A DNA stretch of 64,000 nt from Kocuria sp. (GTDB lineage Bacteria; Actinomycetota; Actinomycetes; Actinomycetales; Micrococcaceae): contig JAUNHG010000002.1 of assembly GCA_030524035.1 (NCBI GenBank), positions 646,471 through 710,470 on the forward strand, in the 5' to 3' direction. How positions within the stretch are numbered: position 1 is the stretch's first letter; each line of letters starts with the position of its first letter. Below are positions 8,085 to 16,654 of this stretch, in pieces. Under the pieces are notes generated by a model. It saw only the letters and a program-made list of their open reading frames with translations, was not told the origin of the DNA and did no database searches. The position numbers were made by a program, and so were the translations under genes.

Positions 8085-9482
8085 TCAGGAGGCTTCCTGA
8101 GCCAAGTAACCTGCCACCAGGAACGCAATCTCCAGGGACTGCATGTGGTTTAAGCGGGGGTCGCACAGAGTTTCGTAGCGGTCGGCAAACTGCGATTCTT
8201 CAATGGCCGCAGCTCCACCCAAGCACTCAGCGACGTCATCCCCGGTCATCTCCACGTGCAAGCCGCCTGGATGAGAACCAATTGCCTGATGAACTTCAAA
8301 GAAGCCACGGACCTCGTCCATGATGTCGTCAAAGTTGCGGGTCTTGAACCCTGATGGGGTCGACACGGTATTGCCGTGCATGGGATCGCAGACCCACACC
8401 ACCTTGGCACCGGAGTTTTCCACAGCTTGGACTACTCGCGGAAGGTTTTCACGGATCTTCGTTGCCCCCATACGGGTGATGAAAGTTAGCCGCCCCGGGG
8501 TGCGGTCAGGGTCAAGGATCTCAATCAGGTTCAAGGCATCATCGGGGGTGGTGGAAGGGCCAAGTTTCACACCGATCGGATTCTGTATCCGAGAAAGCAG
8601 ATCAACGTGGGCATCCGCCAACCCACGGGTACGTTCCCCAATCCATAAAAAGTGTCCGGAGGTTCCGTACGGCAAATGCGTACGTGAATCAATCCGAGTC
8701 AAAGCACGCTCATAGTCCAGCAGCAACGCTTCGTGACCGGTAAATAGTTCTGTGGTCTTCAATGCCTCAAAGTCAGCGCCACAAGCTTCCATGAATTTCA
8801 CAGCACGATCGATTTCCCGGGCCATAGATTCGTACCGTGAATGGGCGGGTGTAGCCGCGAAGCCCATATTCCACGAATGCACGTGGCGTAGATCCGCAAA
8901 CCCTCCTCCAGTAAATGCCCGAATAAGATTCAGCGTTGATGCAGACGTGTGGTAGCCGCGCACCATCCGTTTTGGATCGTGCTCACGGGACTCTTCGGTG
9001 AAATCAAACCCATTCACCATTTCCCCACGGAACGTCGGCAAAGTCACGCCGTCGCGTGTCTCGTGGCCAGAGGAACGCGGTTTGGAAAATTGGCCAGCCA
9101 TTCGCCCCATCTTCACCACGGGCATAGACGCACCGTAAGTCAGCACAGCAGCCATTTGGAGCAACGTTTTGACCCTGGCTGTGACTTTATCCGCCGTGGC
9201 ACCCTCAAAGGTCTCTGCACAGTCCCCACCCTGAAGGAAAAAAGCACGACCCTGGGCAACATCAGCCAAGCGAGCCTTCAACGTGTCCACTTCCCCCGCA
9301 AAAACCAACGGAGGAACTGTAGAAAGTTCCTCAATGCTGGCCTCAAAATCCGGGTGCTCCGACCACGATGGCTGCTGATCCACTCCCAAGCTGCGCCACT
9401 GGTCCAATCCATAGGTGTCAGCGGTAGGTTTCGGCCCGGATTGGAACGGCAGTTGGGTGGTATCCACGGAAAGCTGAGTCAC
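8085..9482 (-). CDS. aroG: Class II 3-deoxy-D-arabino-heptulosonate 7-phosphate synthase
   Basis: Catalyses the first shikimate-pathway step, condensing phosphoenolpyruvate and erythrose 4-phosphate. The 465-residue protein is full length for the plant-like class II family, with FLQGGDCAETFEG (metal and substrate region, about residue 83), KLGPSTTPDDAL, WVCDPMHGNT and GGLHVEMTGDDVAECLGG. ATG 9482 has AAGGA upstream. It is downstream of plsC on the same strand, 68 bases apart, as in Mycobacterium (Rv2182c to Rv2178c), but the genes usually between them are absent. It converges with pknL; a short hairpin (CAGGAGGCTTCCTG) sits in its last codons near the pknL end. Confidence 0.96.
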   Translation of the reverse strand: MTQLSVDTTQLPFQSGPKPTADTYGLDQWRSLGVDQQPSWSEHPDFEASIEELSTVPPLVFAGEVDTLKARLADVAQGRAFFLQGGDCAETFEGATADKVTARVKTLLQMAAVLTYGASMPVVKMGRMAGQFSKPRSSGHETRDGVTLPTFRGEMVNGFDFTEESREHDPKRMVRGYHTSASTLNLIRAFTGGGFADLRHVHSWNMGFAATPAHSRYESMAREIDRAVKFMEACGADFEALKTTELFTGHEALLLDYERALTRIDSRTHLPYGTSGHFLWIGERTRGLADAHVDLLSRIQNPIGVKLGPSTTPDDALNLIEILDPDRTPGRLTFITRMGATKIRENLPRVVQAVENSGAKVVWVCDPMHGNTVSTPSGFKTRNFDDIMDEVRGFFEVHQAIGSHPGGLHVEMTGDDVAECLGGAAAIEESQFADRYETLCDPRLNHMQSLEIAFLVAGYLAQEAS

Positions 9483-9550
9483 GTTTGCCTGTGTCCTTGT
9501 ATTTGTGGCCCCTGCGCATGGGCCCGTGTTGGAAAATTCTCACGCCACAT

Positions 9551-10291
9551 TCACGTGTTCTCTACGCTACCCCACACCCCGAGGGCCGAACGGTTCCGAG
9601 AGGCGGCCCGTTTAACATCCGCAGCGTAAGAATCGACATACTCTTGCCCGGACAGCTCCTGAATAGCACGCAGAATGCGGTCTGCCACATGGCGAACCAC
9701 CTGTTGTTCCTCCGCTTGATGACGCAAATGGGAGAAATCTAGGGGCTCACCAAACACCGTAGTAACCCGCATCCCCTTCTTCTGCCGCCACGGAGCCGGG
9801 AATAATCTGCCCACAGGTTGCACCACGTCTGTTCCGATCATGGCAATCGGGATTACCGGAGCCCCTGACTCCAAAGCCAACCGCGCCACCCCCAGCTTGG
9901 CGCGATAAAGCCGACCGTCAGGAGATCTCGTACCTTCTGGGTAAATCCCCAGCAGATGGCCTTTCGCCAAAGTATCCACTCCTGCAGATAAAGCTGCCGC
10001 AGAGCGTGTTCCCCCGGAACGGTCCATAGGTATTTGGTTGATGGCTCGGAAAAACCAGGCAACGATCTTGCCCATGACTCCTTGACCGGTGAAGTACTCC
10101 GATTTAGCCAAGAAAAAAATCTGCCGCTTCACAGCAATCGGCATAAAAATATGATCCGACGACGCCAGATGATTGCTGGCCAAAATCGCAGGCCCACTGT
10201 CGGGGACGTAGTGGGCGCCCACCACCGTGGGTCGAAACAGTACCGTGACGACAGGGGCAACCACCCACGTCTTCAGAAACATGTACAGCAT
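9551..10291 (-). CDS. plsC: 1-acyl-sn-glycerol-3-phosphate acyltransferase
   Basis: A 246-residue membrane-associated acyltransferase of phospholipid synthesis, transferring an acyl group to lysophosphatidic acid. The catalytic NHxxxxD motif is seen as NHLASSD (about residue 40) and the glycerol-phosphate-binding motif as YPEGTRS (about residue 118), with PVIPIAMIG as the third family block. The N terminus is hydrophobic (LKTWVVAPVVTVLF). It is the counterpart of Rv2182c, upstream of aroG on the same strand. Similar enzymes can act on other lipids, so the substrate is inferred from family and context. Confidence 0.9.
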   Translation of the reverse strand: MLYMFLKTWVVAPVVTVLFRPTVVGAHYVPDSGPAILASNHLASSDHIFMPIAVKRQIFFLAKSEYFTGQGVMGKIVAWFFRAINQIPMDRSGGTRSAAALSAGVDTLAKGHLLGIYPEGTRSPDGRLYRAKLGVARLALESGAPVIPIAMIGTDVVQPVGRLFPAPWRQKKGMRVTTVFGEPLDFSHLRHQAEEQQVVRHVADRILRAIQELSGQEYVDSYAADVKRAASRNRSALGVWGSVENT

Positions 10292-10391
10292 TTAGTCCCC
10301 TTCGCTCTCCCCCTATACCGTGTGTCGACTTCTCAACACGCGGGCGTGACCCGAAAGCCGTCGCCCAGACCGACGACAATCCGATGCAGTA

Positions 10392-10410
10392 TCTCACTGT
10401 TGTAGTGAGA
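10392..10410. promoter_or_regulatory. Inverted repeat in the plsC / esterase divergent promoter region
   Basis: TCTCACT and AGTGAGA form a perfect seven-base inverted repeat with a five-base loop, 11 bases before the ATG of the esterase gene. It could be an operator or a leader hairpin. No regulator is recognised. Confidence 0.35.
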
Positions 10411-10421
10411 GCATAGGGACC

Positions 10422-11306
10422 ATGGTGTCTCACGAGTTTCCGCCGCTGCCCACCGATGCCGACCCCCGAGTACCTTTCCGCATACCGGCATCTCGACCCT
10501 CACACTCGACACCTGACAGGTCACAGCCAGAACCAGTGGGGGTGCTTGTCATCCATGGCTTCACCGGCGCGGTGTACAGCGTGCGGGATTGGGCCTTGAA
10601 TTTCGCCCCCGGTCATTCGGTGGTAGCTCCGGCTCTGCCCGGACACGAATCCCGCTGGGAAGACCTCAAATACTGCACATGGCAAGACTGGTACGGGCAT
10701 GTGGAAGCCCATGCGCGAGAGCTCGCCTCAGAACATCGGCGTGTCGTTATTGCAGGGCTATCCATGGGTGGGGCGCTTGCCCTACGGCTAGCGCAAAACC
10801 TGCCGCAGACTGTGGACGGATTAGTCCTAGTCAACCCAGCGTTATCGCTGCACAGCCGCTCCGCACGTGCAGCCTTCGCCCTACGGTACGTTGTGAAATC
10901 CACAGCAGGTGTGGGCAGTGACATCGCCGCAGAAGGGGCTGACGAACATGCTTATAGCCGCGTACCGATGGCCGCGGTCGCGCAGCTGAATCGTCTCATG
11001 TCAGTCACTGCCAAGGACCTCCACCGCATCAGCGCACCCATCCTGGTACTGCGTTCACGCCAAGATCACGTGATTTCCCGTTATTCGCACGAAAAAATCA
11101 TGGCCCACTGCCAGGGGCCGGTAGAAACAGTGATGTTGCCGCACAGCTATCACGTCGCCACCTTGGATCACGACGCCCCAACCATCCTGACCCGTTCACA
11201 GGCCTTTGTGGATTCGATTGCCGTGGACCGCTGCCCTATCACAGGACGTTCTTTGTCCTCGCGCTCTCGTCGGGATCATGCATCCTCAATCGAATTCCAG
11301 CCCTAG
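10422..11306 (+). CDS. Alpha/beta-hydrolase, carboxylesterase type
   Basis: A 294-residue cytosolic alpha/beta-fold hydrolase. The oxyanion-hole segment VLVIHGFTGAVYSVRDWA (about residue 42), the nucleophile elbow GLSMGG (Ser near residue 110), the acid in LRSRQDHVI and the His in SYHVATLD make a complete catalytic triad. This pattern is closest to the carboxylesterase/monoacylglycerol-lipase group (Est30-like). ATG 10422 has AGGGACC before it. The 3' end overlaps mtr by 21 bases in convergent orientation. The Ser/Arg-rich C-terminal tail after residue 268 is not part of the fold. The natural substrate is unknown. Confidence 0.82.
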   Translation: MVSHEFPPLPTDADPRVPFRIPASRPSHSTPDRSQPEPVGVLVIHGFTGAVYSVRDWALNFAPGHSVVAPALPGHESRWEDLKYCTWQDWYGHVEAHARELASEHRRVVIAGLSMGGALALRLAQNLPQTVDGLVLVNPALSLHSRSARAAFALRYVVKSTAGVGSDIAAEGADEHAYSRVPMAAVAQLNRLMSVTAKDLHRISAPILVLRSRQDHVISRYSHEKIMAHCQGPVETVMLPHSYHVATLDHDAPTILTRSQAFVDSIAVDRCPITGRSLSSRSRRDHASSIEFQP

Positions 11307-12704
11307 CAGCGCGTTCTCCACTACTTCCGTCAACGCAGGATGAATCCAATATTGCCCGCGAGCCATACGCCGAGCATCCAACCCATAACTCATGGCTTGA
11401 ATAAGCGGCTGGATCAAAATGGACGAATGCGGACCGATCAGGTGAGCCCCCAACAGCTGTCCACTTCCACGATCAGCAATGAGCTTGCAGATCCCGCTAC
11501 GATCATCCATCGCCCAGCCGTATGCCACGTCCCCAAAAGCTTGGGACTTTACCGTAATCTGCGTTCCGTTTTCCCTGGCCCACACGCGGGCTTGTTCTTC
11601 CGTCATCCCCACCCTAGCGATTTCCGGATGGGTAAAAATCGCAGCGGGAATAAATCTGTGATCAGCGGGCATCAGATCGTTCGGGTGTAGCACGTTATGC
11701 GCCACCACACGAGCCTCATGATTCGCAACGTGTTTGAGCTGCGCCGGAGAACAAATATCCCCCAAGGCCCATAGGCCCTCCAGCACCGCACCCTCTGGAC
11801 TCAAGACCCGCTGATATTCATCAACGAGCAATAGCCCAGTTTGTGGGTCCACACCCATGCCAGCGGCCTCCGGATGCAGCAGGTCCGTGTTGGGACGCCG
11901 CCCAGTGGCCAGCAAAACCACGTCTGCTACGTCGTGTCGCATGTGCCCGTCCTTGCCGTTGCCAGACAACACAGTGACCGAGCCATCATCGTTAGCGACG
12001 ATACTTTCTAACCCATACCCCATTGCCAAGTCCCATTGCTGTTGTGCGCACTGCTGAAATCGCTCAGCAATCTGTGCGTCTTGCCCTCGCAACAACCGCT
12101 CGGAACGACTCAATTGGGTCACCCGCGAACCCAGGCCATGGAACACATGAGCAAACTCAGCCGCGATATAGCCACCACCGATGATCACCACTCGGTGTGG
12201 TAGCTGCGGGATCCGCATGATGGTGTCAGAGGTATGAACCTGTTCAAGATCCACACCGGGAACATCCGGGACACTTACACGTGATCCCGAGGCAATGACG
12301 ATGGTCGGTGCCGTCAGCTGCTCTCCAGAGGCAGTTTCGAGTGTCCGAGGACCAATAAAGTGGGCGTACTCCTGAAACACGGTGACTCCGGGCGAGGATG
12401 CCCGATATTCCAGGCCGCTTGCCGAAATGGCATCGATCTTTGTGAAGATGCGGTCGCGGATGGCGGGCCAATCGACATCACACGAATCAACGCCAACCTT
12501 TACCCCTAGCTGATCAAGTTCACGCGCAGCCTGGGCGATTTCCGCTGGGTAAACGTACATCTTGGTGGGAATGCATCCAACGTTCAGACAGGTTCCACCA
12601 AATGTGCCACCATCGATAATTGCTACGTCCAAGGATTCGTAGTCGGGTCCCAACAGGGAGTTGCCCGACCCCGAGCCTATGATGATGACATCGAAATTTC
12701 GCAT
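11286..12704 (-). CDS. mtr: Mycothione reductase
   Basis: A flavoprotein disulfide reductase that uses NADPH to reduce mycothiol disulfide, keeping the mycothiol pool reduced. The 472-residue protein begins with the FAD-binding IIIGSGSGN and has the redox-active cysteine pair in GGTCLNVGCIPTKM (about residues 38-51), the NADPH-binding GGGYIAAEFAHV and the dimer-interface His in YWIHPALTEVVENALLGL near the C terminus. These blocks separate it from lipoamide and mercuric reductases. It is 21 bases convergent-overlapping with the esterase. Its presence shows that the organism makes mycothiol, an actinobacterial trait. Confidence 0.94.
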   Translation of the reverse strand: MRNFDVIIIGSGSGNSLLGPDYESLDVAIIDGGTFGGTCLNVGCIPTKMYVYPAEIAQAARELDQLGVKVGVDSCDVDWPAIRDRIFTKIDAISASGLEYRASSPGVTVFQEYAHFIGPRTLETASGEQLTAPTIVIASGSRVSVPDVPGVDLEQVHTSDTIMRIPQLPHRVVIIGGGYIAAEFAHVFHGLGSRVTQLSRSERLLRGQDAQIAERFQQCAQQQWDLAMGYGLESIVANDDGSVTVLSGNGKDGHMRHDVADVVLLATGRRPNTDLLHPEAAGMGVDPQTGLLLVDEYQRVLSPEGAVLEGLWALGDICSPAQLKHVANHEARVVAHNVLHPNDLMPADHRFIPAAIFTHPEIARVGMTEEQARVWARENGTQITVKSQAFGDVAYGWAMDDRSGICKLIADRGSGQLLGAHLIGPHSSILIQPLIQAMSYGLDARRMARGQYWIHPALTEVVENALLGLEFD

Positions 12705-12886
12705 GTGATCATCCTAATTCAGCCCACACGTGACGCGTGCAGGCAGTGTTGGGGACTCTGGCTCGTTAAAATAGCCAACGCAAGCGCAGACTAGTTTGGG
12801 TAAGGCTTCGTACACGATGTTGTTGTGTGGGGCATTCAAGCTTGTCAGCGTCAATCCATCAGGACCCGAGAACGTCGAAGGACACC

Positions 12887-13693
12887 GTGCAGATCGTCAG
12901 CATCTCAAGCCTCAAGGGCGGAGTGGGAAAGTCCTCCGTGGCCCTGGGCCTGGTTTCAGCAGCCCTGATTGAAGGAACCCGCACGCTAGTGGTGGATCTA
13001 GATCCACATGCGGATGCCACTACAGGATTGGGGGTCAGAGCTCCGTCGGGGCGTAACGTCGGTAAGGTGTTGGGTAAACGTGGCAAACCCGGCGCGTTAC
13101 GTACGGTGACTGTTACGTCGCCCTGGGCTGAGCGGGAACGTGAAGAACAAGGTAAAGACGACCTGGTCCTGGATGTCGCTCCGGGGTCATCAGCGTCCTC
13201 TCTGTTCGACCGCGCCCAATACCGGCGCTCCGACTTAGCACGCCTGGAGCGTGCCTTAGAAGGTGTGGACACCGATTACGACTTAGTGATCATTGACTGT
13301 CCCCCGAACCTCAACACGTTGACCCGTGTGGCATGGGCTGCGTCGCACAAAGTTCTTTCCGTAGCCGAGCCATCCCTGTTCTCAGTAGCCGGCACTCAAC
13401 GCACCATGACTGCCATTGCGCAATTTGAGCGAGGGACTCGTTGGGCCGTTAATTCTGCGGGTGTGGTGGTGAATAAGGTGCATCCAGATTCCCGGGAACA
13501 TCAGCACCGCGTTGAGGAACTGGATCACCTTTTTGGGGAGCTCTTGGTTGCGCCAGTCCTCCCGGACTATCAGGTGTGGCAACGCGCCCAAGGAGCTGCC
13601 TGGCCCATCCACCGTTGGCCAGGTGAAGATGCGGCGGAAATTGCCGGACGCTACAGCCAGATCCTAGAAGGGCTACTGTCCGCTGAACCGTGA
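12887..13693 (+). CDS. Orphan ParA/MinD-type ATPase
   Basis: A 268-residue deviant-Walker P-loop ATPase: SSLKGGVGKSS at the N terminus (signature lysine in KGGVGKS), VVDLDPHADAT, and DLVIIDCPPNLNTLT for Walker B. It resembles chromosome- or cargo-positioning ParA proteins, but no parB gene is adjacent. Start set at GTG 12887 (VQIVSISSLKGG), with GAAGGA just upstream; the frame is open to a GTG at 12827, which would add 20 unconserved residues. It is convergent with the MerR gene across a shared hairpin. Its cargo is unknown. Confidence 0.82.
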   Translation: MQIVSISSLKGGVGKSSVALGLVSAALIEGTRTLVVDLDPHADATTGLGVRAPSGRNVGKVLGKRGKPGALRTVTVTSPWAEREREEQGKDDLVLDVAPGSSASSLFDRAQYRRSDLARLERALEGVDTDYDLVIIDCPPNLNTLTRVAWAASHKVLSVAEPSLFSVAGTQRTMTAIAQFERGTRWAVNSAGVVVNKVHPDSREHQHRVEELDHLFGELLVAPVLPDYQVWQRAQGAAWPIHRWPGEDAAEIAGRYSQILEGLLSAEP

Positions 13694-13715
13694 GGACCCT
13701 CTCGCGTTCTCGCAG

Positions 13716-13771
13716 AAGAGGTTGGCTCCCGCCTATTGATCAATTCATAGCGGCGGGGCCAACCCCTCCTC
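13716..13771. terminator. Bidirectional hairpin between convergent genes
   Basis: A long imperfect stem built from GAGGTTGGC and GCCAACCCCTC, with CCCGC/GCGGG and CTAT/ATAG pairing inside. It sits between the stops of the ParA-type gene and the MerR gene and probably ends both transcripts. No strong T run is present. Confidence 0.65.
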
Positions 13772-13792
13772 AACAAAGTTAACGTGAAGTAC

Positions 13793-14407
13793 TCAGGACA
13801 CGTTCTGCTGACGACGCGCCCGGCGGGCCGATAGCTCATCCCCGGGATACTCAACGGTCTCAAGATCACCGTTGACTTCAGGCAGGCTAGCCAAACTACC
13901 TTCGACCTCACGCCATACGCGGCCTACAGCAATACCGAACACACCTTGCCCACCTTGAACAAGATCAATAACTTCCTGTTGCGACGTACATTCATACACA
14001 GATGCACCGTCACTCATGAGCGTGAGTTGGGCAAGATCTTCGATCCCCCGGGCCCGCAAAGCAATCACAGCGGATCGGATCTGCTGTAGGGAAACACCGG
14101 TGTCTAACAAACGTTTGACGATTTTGAGCACCACAATGTCCCGGAAGCTATAGAGCCTTTGTGACCCTGATCCTTTCGCAGTGCGCACAGTTGGCTCAAC
14201 TAACTCCGTACGTGCCCAGTAATCCAACTGGCGGTACGTGATACCAGTGACCTTACAAGCTGTGACGCCACGGTATCCCACAGTGTCGTCGAGCACCTGC
14301 CGTTCGTCATCAAAAAGCACACCCTGAGTTCCCCCAGACAGGGACGTGAACACAGGAAGCGTTAACTCTTCGGCGAACGGAGTATCAACGTGATCGGTGT
14401 CCTTCAC
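13793..14407 (-). CDS. MerR-family regulator, Rv1830-like
   Basis: A 204-residue MerR-type protein matching the second MerR gene of the garA cluster (Rv1830 in M. tuberculosis). The helix-turn-helix has the form GYRGVTACKVTGITYRQLDY followed by WARTELVEP and RLYSFRDIVVLKIVKRLLDTGVSLQQIRSAV, a standard MerR dimer helix. No effector-binding cysteines are evident. Start is placed at GTG 14407 because GGGAGG lies six bases upstream; the open frame continues to 14443. It is the last gene of odhI-ftsR-DUF151-merR, with 215 bases between the DUF151 stop and its start, so it may have its own promoter. Confidence 0.88.
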   Translation of the reverse strand: MKDTDHVDTPFAEELTLPVFTSLSGGTQGVLFDDERQVLDDTVGYRGVTACKVTGITYRQLDYWARTELVEPTVRTAKGSGSQRLYSFRDIVVLKIVKRLLDTGVSLQQIRSAVIALRARGIEDLAQLTLMSDGASVYECTSQQEVIDLVQGGQGVFGIAVGRVWREVEGSLASLPEVNGDLETVEYPGDELSARRARRQQNVS

Positions 14408-14622
14408 GCAGGTCCTCCCGGCTTTTAGTGCCACCCCATTCAATAGGATGAAGCGGCCATCTGGTCATATGGAAGCGACGGTAGACGGGCCGAGGTCCTG
14501 AATCAAAGACCCTCGGGGTCGAGATAATTCGTGTCGCCGCAACGGTAGCTGGTCGCATGGCGGCTTTTCCCATGAAATTCAGTGGTTACCTTGTGGTGCG
14601 AGTGTGTAAACAGCGGTCAAAA

Positions 14623-15156
14623 TCACGTCATGAAGTCTTCCGGATCCACAGAATCCAAGAAGTCACGAAATTCACGGACCTTCTGTTCGGCACCTTGCGA
14701 GGACGATTCGACTGCTGAGGATTCGCGCTCCCCAGGCTCACGCAGTTCACCGTCCTCGGTCATCACCAGTCCCACAGCCTCCAGAACAGACTCTGCACAT
14801 AACACAGGACAGTCCACCCTGGCTGCCAGTGCAATGGCGTCTGATGCCCGTGAGTCCACGACTGTGTCGTCATCAAAAACCAGCGCCGCATGGAAAACTG
14901 TGCCATCCACGCTGCGGATGCACACCTTCTGTAAGTTCCGGCCAAAGCTTTCAACCACTGTCAACAGCAAGTCGTGAGTAAGCGGTCGTGGCGGAGCGAT
15001 GCCCTGAACAGCAAACACGATTGATGTTGCTTCGCTGGTTCCTATCCACAAAGGAACGTGTCGAGGGCCTGCTGCTTCCCGCAGCACTACAACTGGTTGC
15101 GACGACGGTACATCCAAACGCACTCCCACGATTTCCATGAGATGCTCACGTTGCAT
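14623..15156 (-). CDS. DUF151 bifunctional-nuclease-family protein
   Basis: A 177-residue protein of the DUF151/BFN family, counterpart of Rv1829 in the garA cluster. Family hallmarks are VVVLREAAGPRHVPLWIGTSEATSI near the N terminus, RPLTHDLL, and VVDSRASDAIALAARVDCPV. Plant members have DNase/RNase activity; the bacterial role is not established. An acidic, Ser-rich C-terminal tail follows the domain. It lies 15 bases after ftsR and is almost certainly co-transcribed with it and odhI. Confidence 0.9.
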   Translation of the reverse strand: MQREHLMEIVGVRLDVPSSQPVVVLREAAGPRHVPLWIGTSEATSIVFAVQGIAPPRPLTHDLLLTVVESFGRNLQKVCIRSVDGTVFHAALVFDDDTVVDSRASDAIALAARVDCPVLCAESVLEAVGLVMTEDGELREPGERESSAVESSSQGAEQKVREFRDFLDSVDPEDFMT

Positions 15157-15171
15157 GACGGCTCCCCGCTA

Positions 15172-15948
15172 TTAGTCCTGATTAGTGACATCCAATCGCT
15201 GCTGAATGGAGCGCAGCTGTCCCATCAATAATGATGCATGAATACTCAGACACAACTGCGTGATGTCTTCAGCTCGCTGACTCGCTCGTCGGGAAGCGGT
15301 AGGGCTGCGTCTAGCCATATCCGGGGCAATAGCCTGCTCCACCAAACCACTTTCCCGGTCCGCAGCTTGCCGCAACGTGCGCAGATGGCGAGGCTCCACG
15401 CCGTGCTCCCGCAAGGCATGCGCCGCACCTGCAATTGCTAAATCGTAATGATCAAAGCCTCCTGGGCGTTCCCGTAGCAACCCAAAACTGATCAATTCAC
15501 GCACCAGCGAGATACCCGCACCGGAACGTCGGCATAGCTCCCGCATGGTTAAAGGCTCGTCATCGCTCTCTACGGCAACCTCACCCAACGTGGAGTCAGA
15601 CAGGGGTGGTGCGGGATCGTCGCGGTCAAGCAACGTATCAAGTTGGCCATTCTTCGATAGCTCGCGAATAACCTTCAAGGGAAGATAACGCTCCCGCTGC
15701 AGGGTTAACACCTGCCGCAACCGCTCACGATCTGACGCGGAAAACTTACGGTAGCCAGAAGGCGTCCTGGCGGGACACAGCAAACCCTGATCTTCCAAGA
15801 ACCTCACTTTGGAAGCACTAACGTCCGGAAATTCACTCTGCAGCTGCTTCAGCAGCGCCCCCATGCCGATCAGCTGATCAGCATCATCAGAACCGACCGG
15901 GGAACCCTGAGAGGAACTTGCGGAATTGTCCTGACGCGATGCCACCAC
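15172..15948 (-). CDS. ftsR: MerR-family regulator FtsR
   Basis: A 258-residue MerR-type transcription factor, counterpart of Rv1828 and of corynebacterial FtsR, which activates ftsZ. The N-terminal winged helix reads MGALLKQLQSEFPDVSASKVRFLEDQGLLCPARTPSGYRKFS in overlapping blocks, with a second helical, PRxxxL-type domain after residue 120 (TMRELCRRSGAGISLVRELI). The start is GTG 15948, two bases after the odhI stop; the GAGGTG ribosome binding site lies inside odhI. The short spacing implies translational coupling. The target promoter, ftsZ, should lie in the dcw cluster beyond the left end of the window. Confidence 0.88.
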   Translation of the reverse strand: MVASRQDNSASSSQGSPVGSDDADQLIGMGALLKQLQSEFPDVSASKVRFLEDQGLLCPARTPSGYRKFSASDRERLRQVLTLQRERYLPLKVIRELSKNGQLDTLLDRDDPAPPLSDSTLGEVAVESDDEPLTMRELCRRSGAGISLVRELISFGLLRERPGGFDHYDLAIAGAAHALREHGVEPRHLRTLRQAADRESGLVEQAIAPDMARRSPTASRRASQRAEDITQLCLSIHASLLMGQLRSIQQRLDVTNQD

Positions 15949-15949
15949 G

Positions 15950-16408
15950 TCAGGAACGCACCTCGGAGGTGCGTGTGGAACGGTAAAACACGAAGCAAAA
16001 TTTACCTAAGCGAACTTCGTCCCCATTGTTCAACCGTACAGCGTCAACTCGGTCGCTGTTGACGTACGTACCGTTCAACGAGGTGGCGTCGATGACTTCG
16101 TATGTCATATCGCGGCGCACAAAACCCGCGTGATGACGCGAAACGGTGACGTCATCCAAAAAGATGTCTGATTCAGGATGCCGGCCCACACTGATTTCAT
16201 CAGTGTTCAGCAAAAACCGTGACCCACGCCCATGCGAGTCCACCTGCACCAACAACGCCGAATGAGGCGGGAGGGCATCCACCGCAGCCTGTTCTTCAGG
16301 AGAAAGCCTATGGCTGGCAACATCAGCCAAGACTTCCGAGACAATTTGGATGGATGTGGTTTCCGGGCCAGCGGACGGGATGTTGTGTTCAGACGGCTTG
16401 GTCATCAT
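15950..16408 (-). CDS. odhI: FHA-domain 2-oxoglutarate dehydrogenase inhibitor OdhI (GarA)
   Basis: A 152-residue forkhead-associated protein that in its unphosphorylated form binds and inhibits 2-oxoglutarate dehydrogenase; kinases switch it off. The N terminus carries GPETTSIQI, the conserved ETTS phosphorylation motif. The FHA domain has SVGRHPESDIFLDDVTVSRHHAGF and TSLNGTYVN, with all phosphothreonine-binding residues (R, S, H, N) in place. ATG 16408 is chosen over the upstream open frame (to 16546) because GAGGAGG precedes it and the length then fits the family. It heads the operon with ftsR, DUF151 and merR. PknL, encoded 8 kb away, is one plausible kinase. Confidence 0.94.
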   Translation of the reverse strand: MMTKPSEHNIPSAGPETTSIQIVSEVLADVASHRLSPEEQAAVDALPPHSALLVQVDSHGRGSRFLLNTDEISVGRHPESDIFLDDVTVSRHHAGFVRRDMTYEVIDATSLNGTYVNSDRVDAVRLNNGDEVRLGKFCFVFYRSTRTSEVRS

Positions 16409-16654
16409 TCCCGGGATCCTCCTCTGGTGCTCATGAAGTAATGATGTTCGGCGACCCCGTGGGGAAGGGAAGGACCGAGCCAACCGGACGTCTCTTGATT
16501 GAGGTGCCTGCACGCGCGTACATAACGTTTTGGACAACCTGTCCACAGTCTAGTCATGCCCGAGGACAACATAGACCCACCAGCCCCTGTCGCCTATTTC
16601 GGCATAGCTCGTATGGCGTTCCGGAACGCAGCATCTGACACCTAATGTGTACTC

